Positions 1-11,221 of a stretch of 64,000 nt of DNA are shown here, in pieces. A program made the translations under genes and the position numbers. How positions within the stretch are numbered: position 1 is the first letter of the stretch; every line of letters starts with the position of its first letter. A model generated the notes under the pieces. That model searched no databases, was not told the origin of the DNA, and saw nothing but the letters and a program-made list of their open reading frames with translations. Source of the stretch: Ligula intestinalis (Eukaryota; Platyhelminthes; Cestoda; Diphyllobothriidea; Diphyllobothriidae); NCBI GenBank assembly GCA_036362985.1, contig JAYGXS010000003.1, positions 71,494,538 through 71,558,537 on the forward strand, in the 5' to 3' direction.

Positions 1-322
1 GCTCAGGAGCGTAGCAAGGGTGGTTATTAGGATGGCTGGGTTGCGAAAAGGTCCACCAGAACTGTTGGCCTAGGAGTGTGTTGTGATGCGCGACCGGCAG
101 GACAGAAGCATCTGCATGGAGATGATCTATAGGCGGCATTTTATAGCAATCCGTGATCGTGTGGAGGGCAGCGTTCTGTGCTGACTGGAGGCTGGTAGAG
201 CTGATCGTAGGAGACCAGATTGATGCCGCATAAGTGAGGTGCAGCTTGGCCAGCGCTTTGAATGTGGTCGCCAGCCTCTCTTTCGCGCAAACCCAGGATG
301 TGCCTGCTAGAGCCTTGAAGAC
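1..322 (-). mobile_element. Jockey-like LINE, 3' reverse-transcriptase fragment
   Basis: This is a truncated copy of the same LINE family seen at 15542-17896 and 19513-20800. It aligns over its whole length with 16112-16445 and 19740-20070, for example around the shared stretch that reads as the thumb-region words 'LHLTYAASIWSP' and 'SAQNAALHTIT' on the minus strand. Similarity stops abruptly near 322, and the left end runs off the window. It holds only the region after the catalytic YADD motif, so it is a dead fragment. Family assignment rests on the better copies downstream. Confidence 0.85.
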
Positions 323-419
323 ACCATAAATCAGTGGAGGAGGCCTGCGTCCGGCTGGCTCTTCTTAGCTTAGTGGCTGCCTAGCCCTCTGTCTCAGTGT
401 TCACAAACACGCCTCGTAC

Positions 420-636
420 CTATATATAACTGACGAATAAAATCATCTTCTAAACCGTTTTGCTGCGGCTTGTTCTTTTTTTCTCTCGGCATAGTTCCAT
501 CCTCAATAATAAATACTAACGTCTCCCGCGGCCGCGGTCTTTTGGATACTACACTTCCTGTCTGTTTGAAGTCCCAAGCAAACAACATTGTTTCAATGTC
601 TTCACCGCATGTTGTTATCGAAAAAAGTGACAGCAA
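420..636 (-). CDS. Candidate 5' exon of an unidentified minus-strand gene
   Basis: An open minus-strand frame starts at ATG 636 (a second in-frame ATG lies at 588). It runs through a mixed-composition, non-repetitive peptide with a basic stretch (REKKNKPQQNG) to a strong donor, TATAG|GTACGAGG, with the exon ending at 420 in phase 1. The GC-rich motif GCGGCCGCGG lies inside at about 527-536. I do not recognise the product, and any continuation would leave the window to the left. The case rests only on composition and the donor site, so it may be spurious. A + strand frame covers part of the same bases and looks less protein-like. Confidence 0.25.
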
Positions 637-1483
637 GTCGTGGACACTACTTGCAAATTTATCAGGCTAAATTTGTCATCACTCACAGACCTCAGTAGTG
701 TTTTTAAGGACAAAAATAGTGCCTGGTTCAATGTACGCATTTTTGCTGATACAATTACTCACTTGTTAAAAAGAAGGGGTTTTTTCTTAATAGCGTGCTT
801 TACTAGATCTTAACGGATGCAAACAGCCCCTGTCTATATTAATGCCCTTTCGGAAAAGAGCGCGCGTTCAAAAAACGTAGGAATTTGTCGGGATATTTGG
901 AAGCACCTGCATTTGCCTGAAAATGCTCAATTTTCATTTCCTAAAATAGCTTTGAGGTAGCCCCCTCCTTCAGAAAAGGCCTTTTACGCTTCAACTTTAT
1001 TTGATAGGTGCAATCAACGACAGTTCATGCATTCCCAATTGATCATTAAATTGACGATCCCATGGGATCAACGACGTCCGCTTCTTGTTTCTGTGCTGAA
1101 ACGGTCCAGGCCGTGCATGCTACGCATAGACAGTTCGTCTAACTTATTCAGCCAGTGCGTTCGATTCCGTTTCCAGTCGTCGTGGATAATGGAGGAGAGA
1201 GCGCCGTGCCGTGTGGTGACTTGCGCCAGATTATTGTGAAAGTAGACTGACGAAAAATCTACCCTATTCTCTCACCACTCCCACACCGGACCCGATTTCA
1301 AGACAAATGTCAAGGAGACCGGAGATGGGGAGGGCGCAGGCGGCTAGCGCGGCCAACACGCAACACGCTTACTGACAGCATGCCTCACTAGGTAGGCTTA
1401 TGGGAGCGCCATAGAGGCCACAGTAAGATGAACCCATTGAGCCTGACTCTCTTGTACTTGTTACGGCTGTGATCATGCCTGAT
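637..1483. other. Intergenic or intronic DNA, nothing recognised
   Basis: I see no convincing exon, RNA gene or repeat match to the rest of the window here. The short open frame at 1027-1239 on the + strand has no splice-site support or recognisable motif. Confidence 0.5.
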
Positions 1484-2530
1484 CTAGCCGGCCTCAATGA
1501 TGTCACGAACGGTACCTCTCCATGCGTGGCGATTGGCGGCAGCGGATCTGGAAAGCTCCACCCAGTCCCTTCTCCAGCGATGGAGACCGAAGATAGAAGG
1601 TCCAAGAACTGCTTCCATGTCTTGACGGATGGTGTCAAGCCAAGTCTTCAGTTGCCCTCCTCTTCGACGTTTCCAAGTGGGCTGCGGTGCTGGGTCGAGG
1701 GCAGCATAGGTAAGCTCGTGGGGCGGACGACGGAGAATGTGTCCAAACTACCTCAGTCGCCTTTCTTGAATGGCCTGAGATATACTCGTGATACGATCGC
1801 AGCGGGCGTGGACTGTCTCATTCAAGATGAAGTCGCTAAACTTAACTCGTAGGATCTTCCTCAGGCATCGGTGGTCAAAGACCTCCAGCCTTCGCTCATC
1901 TTCAGCGCGCACAGCTCAGCATTCATATCCATAAAGGAGGACTGACTGGATGGATGCACGGTATACACGAATCTTCGTGGTGATGGAGATGTCACGTCGG
2001 ATCCCTAGGCGCTTTCGAAGGGTTGAGAAAACCCGGCGAGCATAATCGATACAGGATAAAATGTCATCCTTGCTCTGCCCATTCGGTGGCAGCAGCGCCT
2101 CGATGTATTTAAAGCTGTCTACTTCTTCAAGTTGATGGCCATTAATCCCCAGAGGTGCCTTCCCCTGGTCAGGGATGCAGCTCGAGAACAACTTCGTCTT
2201 TCCAGAATTGATGGACATGACAACTGACATAACGATCTCATTTAACCGTGACACTACCGACTGTAGACCACCAATGCTTGAAGCTAACAGCGCAATATCA
2301 TCGGCGTAGTCAAGATCAGTTAGCCGGCGTCCGAGTGCAAGCTCAACACAGTCCTCTTCATGTAGGGCCTTGCCGAGAATCTAGTCAATGACGTAGTTAA
2401 ACAGGATGGGCGAAAGGATGCAGCCCTGATGGACGCCAGACCGGATATCGAACGACTGAGAGAGACTATTGCGGACCAGGACTCGTGCGGTGGTAGACCG
2501 GTAGTAGACCTTACTCATGGCAGATCGTGC
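1484..2530 (-). pseudogene. RTE-type LINE reverse-transcriptase pseudogene (C-terminal half)
   Basis: Reading from high to low coordinates there is one continuous frame. It contains the RT motif GVHQGCILSPILFN, the catalytic box DYADD (YADD codons at 2298-2309), the fixed word NSGKTKLF, the thumb segment TTKIRVYRASIQSVLLYG, the tail EDERRLEVFDHRCLRKILRV and the end RRGGQLKTWLDTIRQDMEA, closing at TAG 1484-1486. This is the RTE/BovB-like endonuclease-RT family common in flatworms. The endonuclease and RT fingers are absent. Three in-frame stops break it: TAG 2381-2383, TGA 1916-1918 and TAG 1748-1750. All sit where I expect tryptophan. It is a dead, 5'-truncated copy. Confidence 0.9.
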
Positions 2531-3640
2531 GGTGGTGGCTTGACCCTCGGCCCGCAGTAAGCCACTACACACTCCACTTCTTATGAAGACACACATTGGA
2601 TGGACCGTGGTGTCCAAGTTATCCCGACAGTTGACAACACTCCATACAATGGCTTTCAGCGTCAGCTGACATAAGTCGCAACAAAGGAGCACATTATATC
2701 CCCTAAAACGATAAGTGATACATCATCAATGATTGTATATTGCGTTGAAAGGTATTTTGTGGTGCAAAAGTGAAGGATAGCAATCCTAATTAGTCCGTCC
2801 ATTTGTTGAAGCATTAACTGCCTATCATTGTTTAGTTTCCGCTTCCTTACTTTGCGACTAAACATCGCATATGGAATTCTCAGCGTCTCGAAAACTTAGA
2901 AATCCATGTTCACAGACACTCGCACAAGTACGTATCCGAGCCACGCTATCGTAACTTCGAAGGTCGAGCCACAAACCTCTGGAAGATGTTAACATCATCG
3001 GCTGTTGTCGCATTACAAACCAGGCTCTAATATGTCCTGATTTCCGCAATGGCCTCCAGCCTGCGGTAGTTTCTGCATCTCTGTTTTGAAAATCCAAAAT
3101 TCAGATCAAAGACACAGTTATGACACGCAGTTAACGGCCCTGCTCCGTTCCAAATTTAGCACGAGACAACTCAAGGTTATGAGACGAGGCAGAGGTATCG
3201 CGCCTGCATGCACTTACATGCTGGTTTTATCCCCTACAAATTTCTGCGCTTCCGTCGCTTGAGTTTTCCTCTTCCTCCTCCTCCTCCTCCACATCCCGTC
3301 GACATCCTGAACTTACGTTGGTGCTACTTCACTGTCCATGCTCTGTTCGGTAAGGGGGGGGGGGAAGGGGGGTGACTGCCGCGCCCTCCTCCCTTTATTT
3401 TTATACCCAACTCTGCGCACACACCAGAAGTCCCAGTGAACGCAGCCAAAAAACAGAAGCTACTGCACTCATCCCGTCTGTGTCCTCTCGTCCCCTCCCC
3501 CGTCTCTGTGCCCATCCCGTGAAAAAACTTACTATTGGTGTTTAATTCGCACTGTGAAATCCATAAGCCAAGTTCCCTCTCCCCCACCCCTGTTGTTGGG
3601 GTCGTTTTGCGGGGTTTGTGTGTGACGGTCAGACAATGGT
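2531..3640. other. No gene seen; short simple-sequence runs
   Basis: No coding region is recognisable. Minor features are a CTC-rich run near 3269-3291 and a G-run at 3354-3370. Open frames at 2858-3097 and 3324-3587 on the minus strand lack motifs or splice-site support. Confidence 0.5.
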
Positions 3641-3644
3641 CACG

Positions 3645-3849
<205 letters not shown>

Positions 3850-4199
3850 CGATTTTTTTTGCTCCCATCCACTTTCCATTCTTCTTGTTAACTCTCTCTC
3901 CACCGTTACGGAAGTACTCAAGCGGAAGATAGATTTGTGACGCACATTTTTTCTCCTCCCAGCAATTGGTCTGCGCCATCATGGATAAATTAAGAAGAGG
4001 GAAAGCGCACACAGAGTTTCTCGCTCGTGGGTCTTTTTCCCTCGCTTGAAATACTGCATAAAATCCAGTTTTAGTAGTAGTCTGTGCCGTTACTGCCCCC
4101 CCTCTGACTCGAGGTGCACCTCAATTCGCAGTAAACTTGGTTGCTCGCAGTTCGCACGTGTCGTAATGTATGTTTCTTCGTGTTATGCACACAGAGAGA

Positions 4200-4430
4200 C
4201 TGCTGCGTGAGAGGTTTTGCAGTTTTGAATAATTCAATTGACCCAATTGTGAAATATTCGTGGCCTCGGGGGGATTCTAACCCACGTGAACAGGCGAAGG
4301 CTCTAGTACAAACAGCGCTCTTCCAACTGAGCTACGAGGCTCACTGGGAGGCGTGGATTTAATAAAACTTGGGCCGATTTACCTGCCCAGCAGCCTCCTA
4401 CACGTATAGAATGCACCAATACGGACACAG
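4200..4430 (-). repeat. tRNA-derived SINE, copy 1
   Basis: The minus strand carries a tRNA-like core (4262-4340) with an internal A box TAGCTCAGTTGG (plus coordinates 4323-4334) and a B box GGTTAGAATCC (4272-4282). The ends GCCTCG and CGAGGC can pair as an acceptor stem, but the anticodon stem does not pair, so this is not a working tRNA. Sequence on both sides of the core is shared with the copies at 4440-4680 and 14690-14835. RNA polymerase III would be expected to have transcribed the founder. Confidence 0.75.
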
Positions 4431-4439
4431 TCAGCTGAC

Positions 4440-4680
4440 TACCCAGCCAGGATCTCCTAAACAATTAAGTGTGATTAAATTCATGGCTCTCGGCATGCCT
4501 TCGTAGCTCAATTGACGGAGCGTTGACGGTGCTAAAGCCTTCTCTGCTGATGCGGGTTCGGATCCCTCCGAGGCCACGAATTTGTTCACAGTTGGGTCCA
4601 TTGTATTGAATCTCTTTGGTAGGCTTTCCAAGTAGGGTCTTCGAAAGGTAGTTATGTATTATAGCGACCTACTTAAGTGT
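4440..4680 (+). repeat. tRNA-derived SINE, copy 2 (facing copy 1)
   Basis: This is the same family as copy 1 in opposite orientation. The A box-like TAGCTCAATTG lies at 4504-4514 and the B box GGTTCGGATCC at 4555-4565, followed by the shared CGAGGCCACGAAT. The leader ATTAAATTCATGGC matches ATTAAATCCACGCC of copy 1. The two copies form an imperfect inverted repeat of about 450 bp. Confidence 0.75.
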
Positions 4681-5075
4681 TTTAAGTAGGTTGAATAACC
4701 CATAATCTTCCAGTTTTCTACACGCCAGCCGTCGATTCAGCAGGGACTGGTCCTCCGAAGGTCATCGCATACCATAACAGCTTAAGTCAGTATACTAGGC
4801 GAAATTAGTCTTAAATTAACCACGGGAATAACCGCTTACTTACAAGTGTTAAGTAGGGTGATTTCCACAATATTTGCACTTTTGAACTTCGTTGACCTTT
4901 TTAGTTGGTGTTGGTGGTTCCTCGCCCGAGGTTAGGGCACACTCCCCCTACATACACGCGTTCGCCGTTGGTCGGGCTGTGACTTAGCGATGACATTAAA
5001 GCCTATTTCAGTGTCTTCTCGCAAGGTTTGAGTACGCGACCTAACTTGTCCTCGTAACTTTTTTTTATTTTACAG

Positions 5076-5211
5076 AAATATCGCTATCTAATTTGTTCCC
5101 TGACATGCCCCGCCCGTCCTCTCCCCTAAAATCAGGTGCACGTGAGCCTGAAGGGCGTGCTTCACATGGAATCCCCACCAAATCTTTAACTATTGCTCAC
5201 TTCGACCGTAG
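5076..5211 (+). CDS. Exon of an unidentified multi-exon gene (internal exon)
   Basis: A long polypyrimidine tract ending TTTTTTTTATTTTACAG (acceptor, 5075) precedes an open frame of 44 codons plus partial codons. It ends at AG|GTACGA (donor GT at 5212). The acceptor is phase 1 and the donor phase 2. The next exon candidate at 10191 needs phase 2, so the two join without a shift, creating an Arg codon at the junction. The peptide is rich in Pro and Ser at first (NLFPDMPRPSSPLKSG) and ends TKSLTIAHFDR. I do not recognise a domain. Any upstream exon with the start codon was not found. The donor was chosen partly because it gave an open junction, which weakens the test. Confidence 0.45.
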
Positions 5212-8200
5212 GTACGAAATGCGGCATAACCTTAGCGGACGATAGAAGCTCCCTTGCTTCTGAAATTTCAGACCAATAGGTTTTTAGTTCCAAAGATATC
5301 TTTTCATTCGTCGTTCTTCCTCTCATTTTTGTGTGCGTGCGTGTGACTGAGCCGTCATGCAAGAAAGCAGTCAACACTTTGCTGTTTACTTGGCAGAGCA
5401 CATAGTTGCTCTTACGGAATCTTAATTCTCCCTCTCCCCGCCCATCCTCCTGTGTCCCGTTGATGTGAAAAGAGGGAATTTATTCGATTTCTCTAAGTAA
5501 TGGTATGTTCATAATCGACAGGGTTTCCATGAAATGTTTTACAACTCATCGTTTCTTCTTAAGGCACGTATAAAGATTATAGTTCTTCTTCTTTATACCT
5601 ACGGCCTATCAGTCGGGCACTGTCTACGTCAGGAGCACTGTGTTAAAGTTGAAACATTGTTTTTTTTCGGAGCACGGCAAATGCGATACGCGATGGAGAA
5701 TTTTTTTATTATGTTGCAAAATGCCGCGACCTCTCATTCAACCGCTTGCGGACGTCGCAATACTTATCAGATAAAGCAAGAAAGCACCCTGGGGGCATCA
5801 CAGGCGGTAGATGAATAATATCAGGGAATGCTGATCTGACAAACACAAGTGCGCATGGTATGGGCGGGGAGGAAGGAACGTTCGGGCGAGTTCGGGTTTC
5901 AGGGGAACCTCGGCAAGCGCGATTACGACTGCTCGGAATGGAACATTAATCAGTGGTGTAGGTAGGGAGAAACGGGAAAGGGTTTTGTGTGTTTAGTTAC
6001 GCCATGACAGTGCGAGGTGGATCATGTGATTCGGGTTTCTCCTCTGGTTTGAGGCTCCACCTGACTTCGTGGCTTTTGACTCAAAACATGCTATTTATTC
6101 GTATTTATTGCAAACTTAGTTTCGGTTAGGTAATGAAACTTCTGCTTCAAGAATCTTTGCTCATCAGAAATGGCACAAGGATAACTTCTCCAAAAGCCAC
6201 TTCCCCTTTACTTCTTTCCAGAATGTGCCGACATGTGAAAAAAAGCATTCTGGGATCAAATTTTATGGGAGAATAAGATATTTGTTAATTCATGGTGCCA
6301 GGACCTGTCCTGTATTTTCTTCTACAATCTCAGATTTGTGGTTATGATAGGGTGGGGTTACATCGGCGTAGTTCCAGGTGCTATGTATGGCCCAATAGGT
6401 TCTGCAACTCGACGATTGGCTTACACCCCCTCCATAAATTAGTTTTATTCAAGATGCAGGTGCTGTGTTCCATATGGGCGAGAGATTGTTTGCGACATGG
6501 CTTCTGCCAGTTTCAATTCCTCTGGCGTAAAATTAATTCCATCTGTGGCATAATGTCTTTCGTTTGTCAGTGCTTTCCTTAAAGAAACCCGCCTCCCGTC
6601 CCTTAAATTCAACCTTTCTGTACGCTTCTCGACGTCTAGTTGCACAAGTCACAAGTTATTTTTTTCCAAGATGCGTTCACAGTTTGAATTTAACCAATTT
6701 TTATAGCCCGGTAATTCTGAACCTACTAGTAGGCAGAAGGCAAGAGAGCACTCCTGACAGACAAAGACTTTATTCAACAGCACACTAAGACAGCGGGGCT
6801 TGCGGGGACCTTTAGCTTGTCCACTCCGGCATGATTCCGGTCTTTCTAGAATATTCCTGGCGTATGGTGTGCGCCTGGGCACTCTTGACTACGGTCACTG
6901 CGCACGCTATGTGGGCGGTCGTCTCGTTTGCTCGATACACGGCGCGGGTGGCTTGACTGCAGGCATGACCCAGCTGGCCTGTTCTTCTTGCCGACTGCCG
7001 TGAGTGCATGGGGCGTCCCGCCTCTGTAACACCAATGCATCGTCCAAACATACAAGTAGGCGGGCAATCTCTCATTTAAATGTCCTAACGTAGTCCAGAG
7101 GATCTTGCACTACTCTCGAATTTTTTATCCTTGACCCTCAATCTACCATCAACTGTATTGAAAGCATTTTCCATTCGTCATGTTCACACACTGTCCTATC
7201 TCTCGGTGAAATGAAATGAAATGAATAAGGAACGTAATAAAGCGACAATTGATGACACCACTTTCACCCACATCGTTACCGTTTTAGCCTTGTGATTTGT
7301 CATTATGCAGATAGTAAAAGCTGGATTCATCCATAAGTATCCCGATTTGTTTCATCTCTTAAAAGGCCCTGAATCACCTTCGTTTTCTGCAGGGTGGCCG
7401 CCTAGATAGTACTTTTTTACGGGATTGAGAGAGAGGGAGCGAAATACGCTTTATTTTGAAAATGTCATTCGAAATTTTTTGAAATAATCATCCGTTCAAA
7501 ATTCATAAAATTGGGCGCACAAGGTCACAACACCGAGAAATCAAAAGTAATCCATAATCGCAAATGACGGCAATTTTTGATACGGTGGATACTTGGAATA
7601 TTCGTCAGATGTAGGTCAAATTGGACTGCTTTCAAATAGCGCTAGCGTCGTGACCTCGTGCACTCATAACCTCATTGTAGTTCAAATAAACAAAACGGGA
7701 TAAAAAATTGGTTTATAATGTGTGATGTAGACCAGCCGACCTATATTTAAGGAGGGTAAAAATAAACGGGCTTAATCTACCTCTACGCATGGCAGTCGTT
7801 TTCATGACTAATTCAGATAGCTTTGAGGAACCCGCGCTGGCCATCCGCTTTTACTATGCCCATCTGGATAGTTGTCCCCGGATCTAGGGTCCTTTTCGGA
7901 CAGGAGAATCAGCGGGGACCATCGCTCTCTCGCGCGCGAGAGAGACACGCTTTTTTGTTCCTCTTCCCGGCCACCGCTAGTCTGGTTCCTGGTCAGAAAA
8001 TTGGACGTCAGAAAAGTATCATACCTTCTTCGTATTACCGCGCTAACCAACCTGCCATGTCCGGAAATGTGTTTTTTAGTGCTTTTACTGAAGGCGCCTT
8101 CTGCCCTTCCCCCCTCCCCTGGTTATCTTTCCTTCCCATTACCTTTTTGTTCGTCTGCTCCCCCCCCCAGCCTGCACCATCTCGTAACTGTATGTCCTTT

Positions 8201-8436
8201 TCATGAGGAAGTGCTGAGAAAACGTAGTGTGGCCTTTTGTTGCCGTATTGTGCTGACGTGGGCTGTGCCTCCCGTCTTCAGAGTCTCTCCCGATACTTTC
8301 TTACGCTATGGAGCTGTTCCCACTTTAGCCTCGCTTTTGGATGCGTCCACCCCTGCATCTTCTTCTGCCTTCGCTCAGCGCCGGCGCCATCAGTTAGTTG
8401 ATACAGTTGGCACGTGTTTCTCATAAGATGGCACAC
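5212..8436. other. Probable intron sequence, nothing recognised
   Basis: If the exons at 5076 and 10191 belong together, this is the first part of a 4979-bp intron. I found no repeat copies shared with the rest of the window and no motif-bearing frame. A 184-codon + strand frame at 7872-8426 is Pro/Ser/Leu-rich, overlaps two other open frames and lacks a domain. The sequence around 7922-7944 (CTCTCTCGCGCGCGAGAGAG) is a small palindrome. Confidence 0.5.
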
Positions 8437-9108
8437 AGCCTGGTGGATAGAGTTGAGAGGGGGTTGAAAAGTAAGGCGAGCCCTGATGTGCTCAGGGCCA
8501 CTAACATGCATTTACTCGGAGTAAAATAAATTCAGACTCACTTCTAATTGAGATAGAGCGTCACGTCATAGTAACAGTACTACTACCACTCAGTCACATT
8601 GCTTGCTAGTACTAGTAGAGGAAAGACGGTGGCGTCAGTGCCAGCACCAGAACTACTAAACTTCTTGCCGAGATTGAGGGGATATGAGCCCAGTGCTGAC
8701 TTTAATCAGCTTCACTTCTGACTTCCAAAACAGTCAGTAATATTACCAGCAAGTACTATCACTAAGCTACACCCTAGTAAGTAGTATTAGAAGTAGCAGT
8801 ACCAGTCCTGGTTTACTTAAGTCTAGCTAGCCACCTACTAAAGGTGAGCTTAGGGTTGATAGTACAGTAGTAACAGCAAAAAAGCGTCTGTCACTTAAGA
8901 ATAAGTTAGGCGGTGTTTCGGCTTGCATGTGGAAAGCAGCCAACGCTGGAACCTGTTTAGTCTTCGGGACTACGGGTGAAAGTGAAGAGTTCAGAGCCGC
9001 TAACTACGTCCTCTATCACTTTAAAGCTAACCCCTGAGATTGGCACCTTCTGTACCAACCTGTCGGTGCGCTTGTTGGACTTACTCGAAATCGATGGTCG
9101 AACACACA
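8437..9108. repeat. Diverged direct repeat, copy 1
   Basis: This stretch opens GCTGGTGGATAGAGTT (here CCTGGTGGATAGAGTT) and closes at ATCGATGGTCGAACACACAC. The same order of blocks recurs about 1 kb downstream. Shared blocks include the 'CCCTGATGT.CTCAG' box, a CAGTA/AGTAGTA-rich middle, 'AAGTTAGGCGGTG' and the CA-rich end. No protein coding is evident. It may be a tandemly duplicated non-coding element or old satellite. Confidence 0.75.
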
Positions 9109-9450
9109 CACACAGAGGAAAGACGGTACCCTGCGGTCATGCGTTGTCTGTCACAAGCTAGGTACTGTAGTAAGCCTGCAGTTAACATATAGACGGTAAA
9201 AGGTACCACGTTGTAACGTTAAGGCATGGTAGAACTTGACCTACTACTCCATTACTTTTTTCTAGTTATTTTACCCCATAAATATTGGGAGTGCGTACTG
9301 GGTGCCGACTTCCTGCTAGCACACACAGGCCTTATTATAGTATACTATCTACTGGTCACCGCAAGTATTATTACTAGAATTAACCCTTTAGAGTAGCCAA
9401 TAGCAGGGGTATCCTAGTCCTCGTAGTCCAAACCTAGTAGAAACTGACGC

Positions 9451-10010
9451 ATGCTGGTGGATAGAGTTAAGAGGGCGGAAACTAAGGCAAACCCTGATGT
9501 ACTCAGAGTTTCAAACATATTTACTCGAAATAGCATAAACCCAGATTTCACACTCCCTGTTGAGCGCAAGGGTGTCTGAGCCCCAGCGTTGCTTTTAGAT
9601 CAGCGTCACCTCTGACCAATATTAGCGTCAGAAATGGTACTCGTACTACTAAGATCCAGCTACATTGCAAGTCAGTAGTATTATAAGTAGTAGTAGTAGC
9701 CGTATCAGCTTCGGCCTCCTTGAGCTTGTCTTGACACCTTCTAAGGGTGAGTAAGGGTAGGTAGTGCGGTATTACCCACGCAACGTCTACTGTAAGTTAA
9801 GACTAAGTTAGGCGGTGCTTGTGGCTTGCATTGGAGAACGCGGCTAACGTCCTGTCCTGTTTGATCCCTGGCGAAGGTGAAGAGCACGATCGGCGTCAAT
9901 CACGTATGTTATCACTATAATCCACCCCCTGAGGCCAGTAACCTTCACTGCACCAACCTGTTTGTGGACTTAATCAAAATCGATGGTCAAACACGCACAC
10001 ACTTGGTCTG
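9451..10010. repeat. Diverged direct repeat, copy 2
   Basis: This is the second copy of the unit at 8437-9108, in the same orientation and about 110 bp shorter. It begins TGCTGGTGGATAGAGTTAAG and ends ATCGATGGTCAAACACGCAC. The spacer at 9109-9450 does not repeat. Divergence is substantial, with many small indels, so the duplication is not recent. Confidence 0.75.
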
Positions 10011-10190
10011 GGTACTTCGGGCTATCTGAGGCTTTGTTTTGGTGCTCAACCATTTATGTGTCCAATGAATGCGAGAATTTGAGTGCGCGCTGCCAGCACT
10101 CCTCTTGTCCTATTGCATAGCAGGCACCTCAACTGAATGAGCTACATCGTCTTACAACTTTTCTGTTCTTTGATTCCTCATCTTTTACAG

Positions 10191-10294
10191 AATAGCTCTG
10201 GTGACCTTTAAGACGCCAACAATCTGCAAGGTTGCTATGAAGAAGGCCTCCCACTTGAAGCTACAGAATCGCAAACTTCGCGCCGAAATAAATG
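10191..10294 (+). CDS. Exon of the same unidentified gene (internal exon)
   Basis: The acceptor follows a pyrimidine-rich tract ending CCTCATCTTTTACAG (10190). The exon is open in the frame that starts with one carried-over base (phase 2) and ends AAATG|GTATGC in phase 1. It encodes a basic, helix-prone segment containing KVAMKKASHLKLQNRKLRAE, which could form a short coiled coil. Its phases match the donor at 5211 and the acceptor at 26778. It sits just outside the nested PLE insertions that fill the following intron. The family is unknown to me. Confidence 0.5.
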
Positions 10295-10379
10295 GTATGC
10301 CGCTTCGACTGTTGGGTTTTCTTTCTTGCAAAATTTTTCAGCTTTTTGGTTTTGTTTATCGTTTTCATCATCCCCCAAA

Positions 10380-10460
10380 GAAGACGAAGGAGAAGGTTCA
10401 AGGGACTGACGTTTCGGCCACTCGCTTGTTTCCATCGTCAGAGTAACGTGATGGTTGTTC
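10380..10460 (-). repeat. PLE terminal unit with hammerhead-like core
   Basis: On the minus strand the order is a CTGACGA box, a hairpin-like middle, GGCCGAAACGTCAGT and a CTT-rich tail. This is the layout of the hammerhead-like units listed elsewhere in the window. It lies at the 3' side of the PLE fragment at 10460-10950 and probably is that element's terminal repeat. Hammerhead ribozymes in PLE terminal repeats are established knowledge; self-cleavage of this copy is not shown. Confidence 0.6.
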
Positions 10461-10950
10461 CTGCTTGCCGGGACTGTTTAAGCCTCGCTGTATACCTGTT
10501 ATTATGTCCGTGCTCGGCGCACGAACTTTGACCTGCATGTTCGCTGCTGACTGTCCATGAGATTGACTGCTGGGGGGCTCGTGTGACCTTTGTCCTCTTT
10601 GCGGCTGTCGTAATTGTTGGTAAGTCAGTGCGCTTACTGGCCTGTCCATCGTTCACCGACGGACTAATCACTTGTTGCTGCCCGCATGAGTTCATGTCAA
10701 CCTCGTGTACGTGGTAGCGGTGAGGCAGCCTTCCACGCGGGTAATCTGGTCCCTGGCCGACCCTTTCTACTATCTTCCTGTGATCTCAGTTGTATCCCAC
10801 GTTTGTGTCTTCTTCGCCGTCCTGTCGGCTTTGTTCGGACTGAATTGAGGCGTTTGTGGACCGCCTGGTAAGCAGGATGAATGTCTATGCCTCTGTTAAG
10901 TGTGTCAGTCGAAGACCAACTTTTCCAGCAGAATTCTAGCCATCTTGTCA
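10460..10950 (-). mobile_element. Host PLE (B), 3' tail downstream of the nested insertion
   Basis: The minus frame from 10951 reads EFCWKSWSSTDTLNRGIDIHPAYQ. This is the typical end of a PLE GIY-YIG protein, where a final 'REFLEAWHS...N' helix is followed by an 'I..HPAYQ' motif. After it comes a low-complexity Arg/Pro-rich tail. It continues the reading of the fragment at 13714-14180, from which it was separated by the element at 10951-13706. Confidence 0.75.
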
Positions 10951-11068
10951 TTGAAGCATGCTGTTCCCGGAGAGAACTTGAAAATGGTTATAGCTGTAAG
11001 ATTTATTGGTACCATAAATTTCGGGAGAGCTCCTCAGTTACAACCCCTCGTTGCATTAAGGTTCACGA
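10951..11068 (-). repeat. Terminal direct repeat of PLE A (3' side)
   Basis: The block beginning TGAAGCATGCTGTTCCCGGA is shared with 13591-13706 in the same orientation, with only about two differences over about 117 bp. The two ends of PLE A are therefore direct terminal repeats, and their near-identity points to fairly recent insertion. I saw no hammerhead core in this repeat. Confidence 0.9.
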
Positions 11069-11221
11069 ATGAGAAAAACACGAAATTGAAAATATACAGA
11101 AAGGTCATAGGTCCTAGTCAGATAGAGAAAGAAGGTTAAAACAAAATTGGAGGAAAAAAAACAGGTAAGTTGAGTTGTGGGGAATATTGGGCTGGGGAAT
11201 GTGCGAATCTGGGGCTTGTGG

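Noticed and set aside
4262..4340. tRNA gene
   Set aside because: A and B boxes and an acceptor-like stem are present, but the anticodon stem does not pair and related SINE copies share the flanks.
6812..7075. Cys/Arg-rich minus frame of about 87 codons
   Set aside because: Overlaps other frames in a GC-rich patch; Cys spacing fits no zinc-binding motif I know.
7872..8426. 184-codon + strand open frame
   Set aside because: Longest unexplained frame, but Pro/Ser/Leu-rich, overlapped by other open frames in the same GC-rich patch, no motif or splice-site logic.
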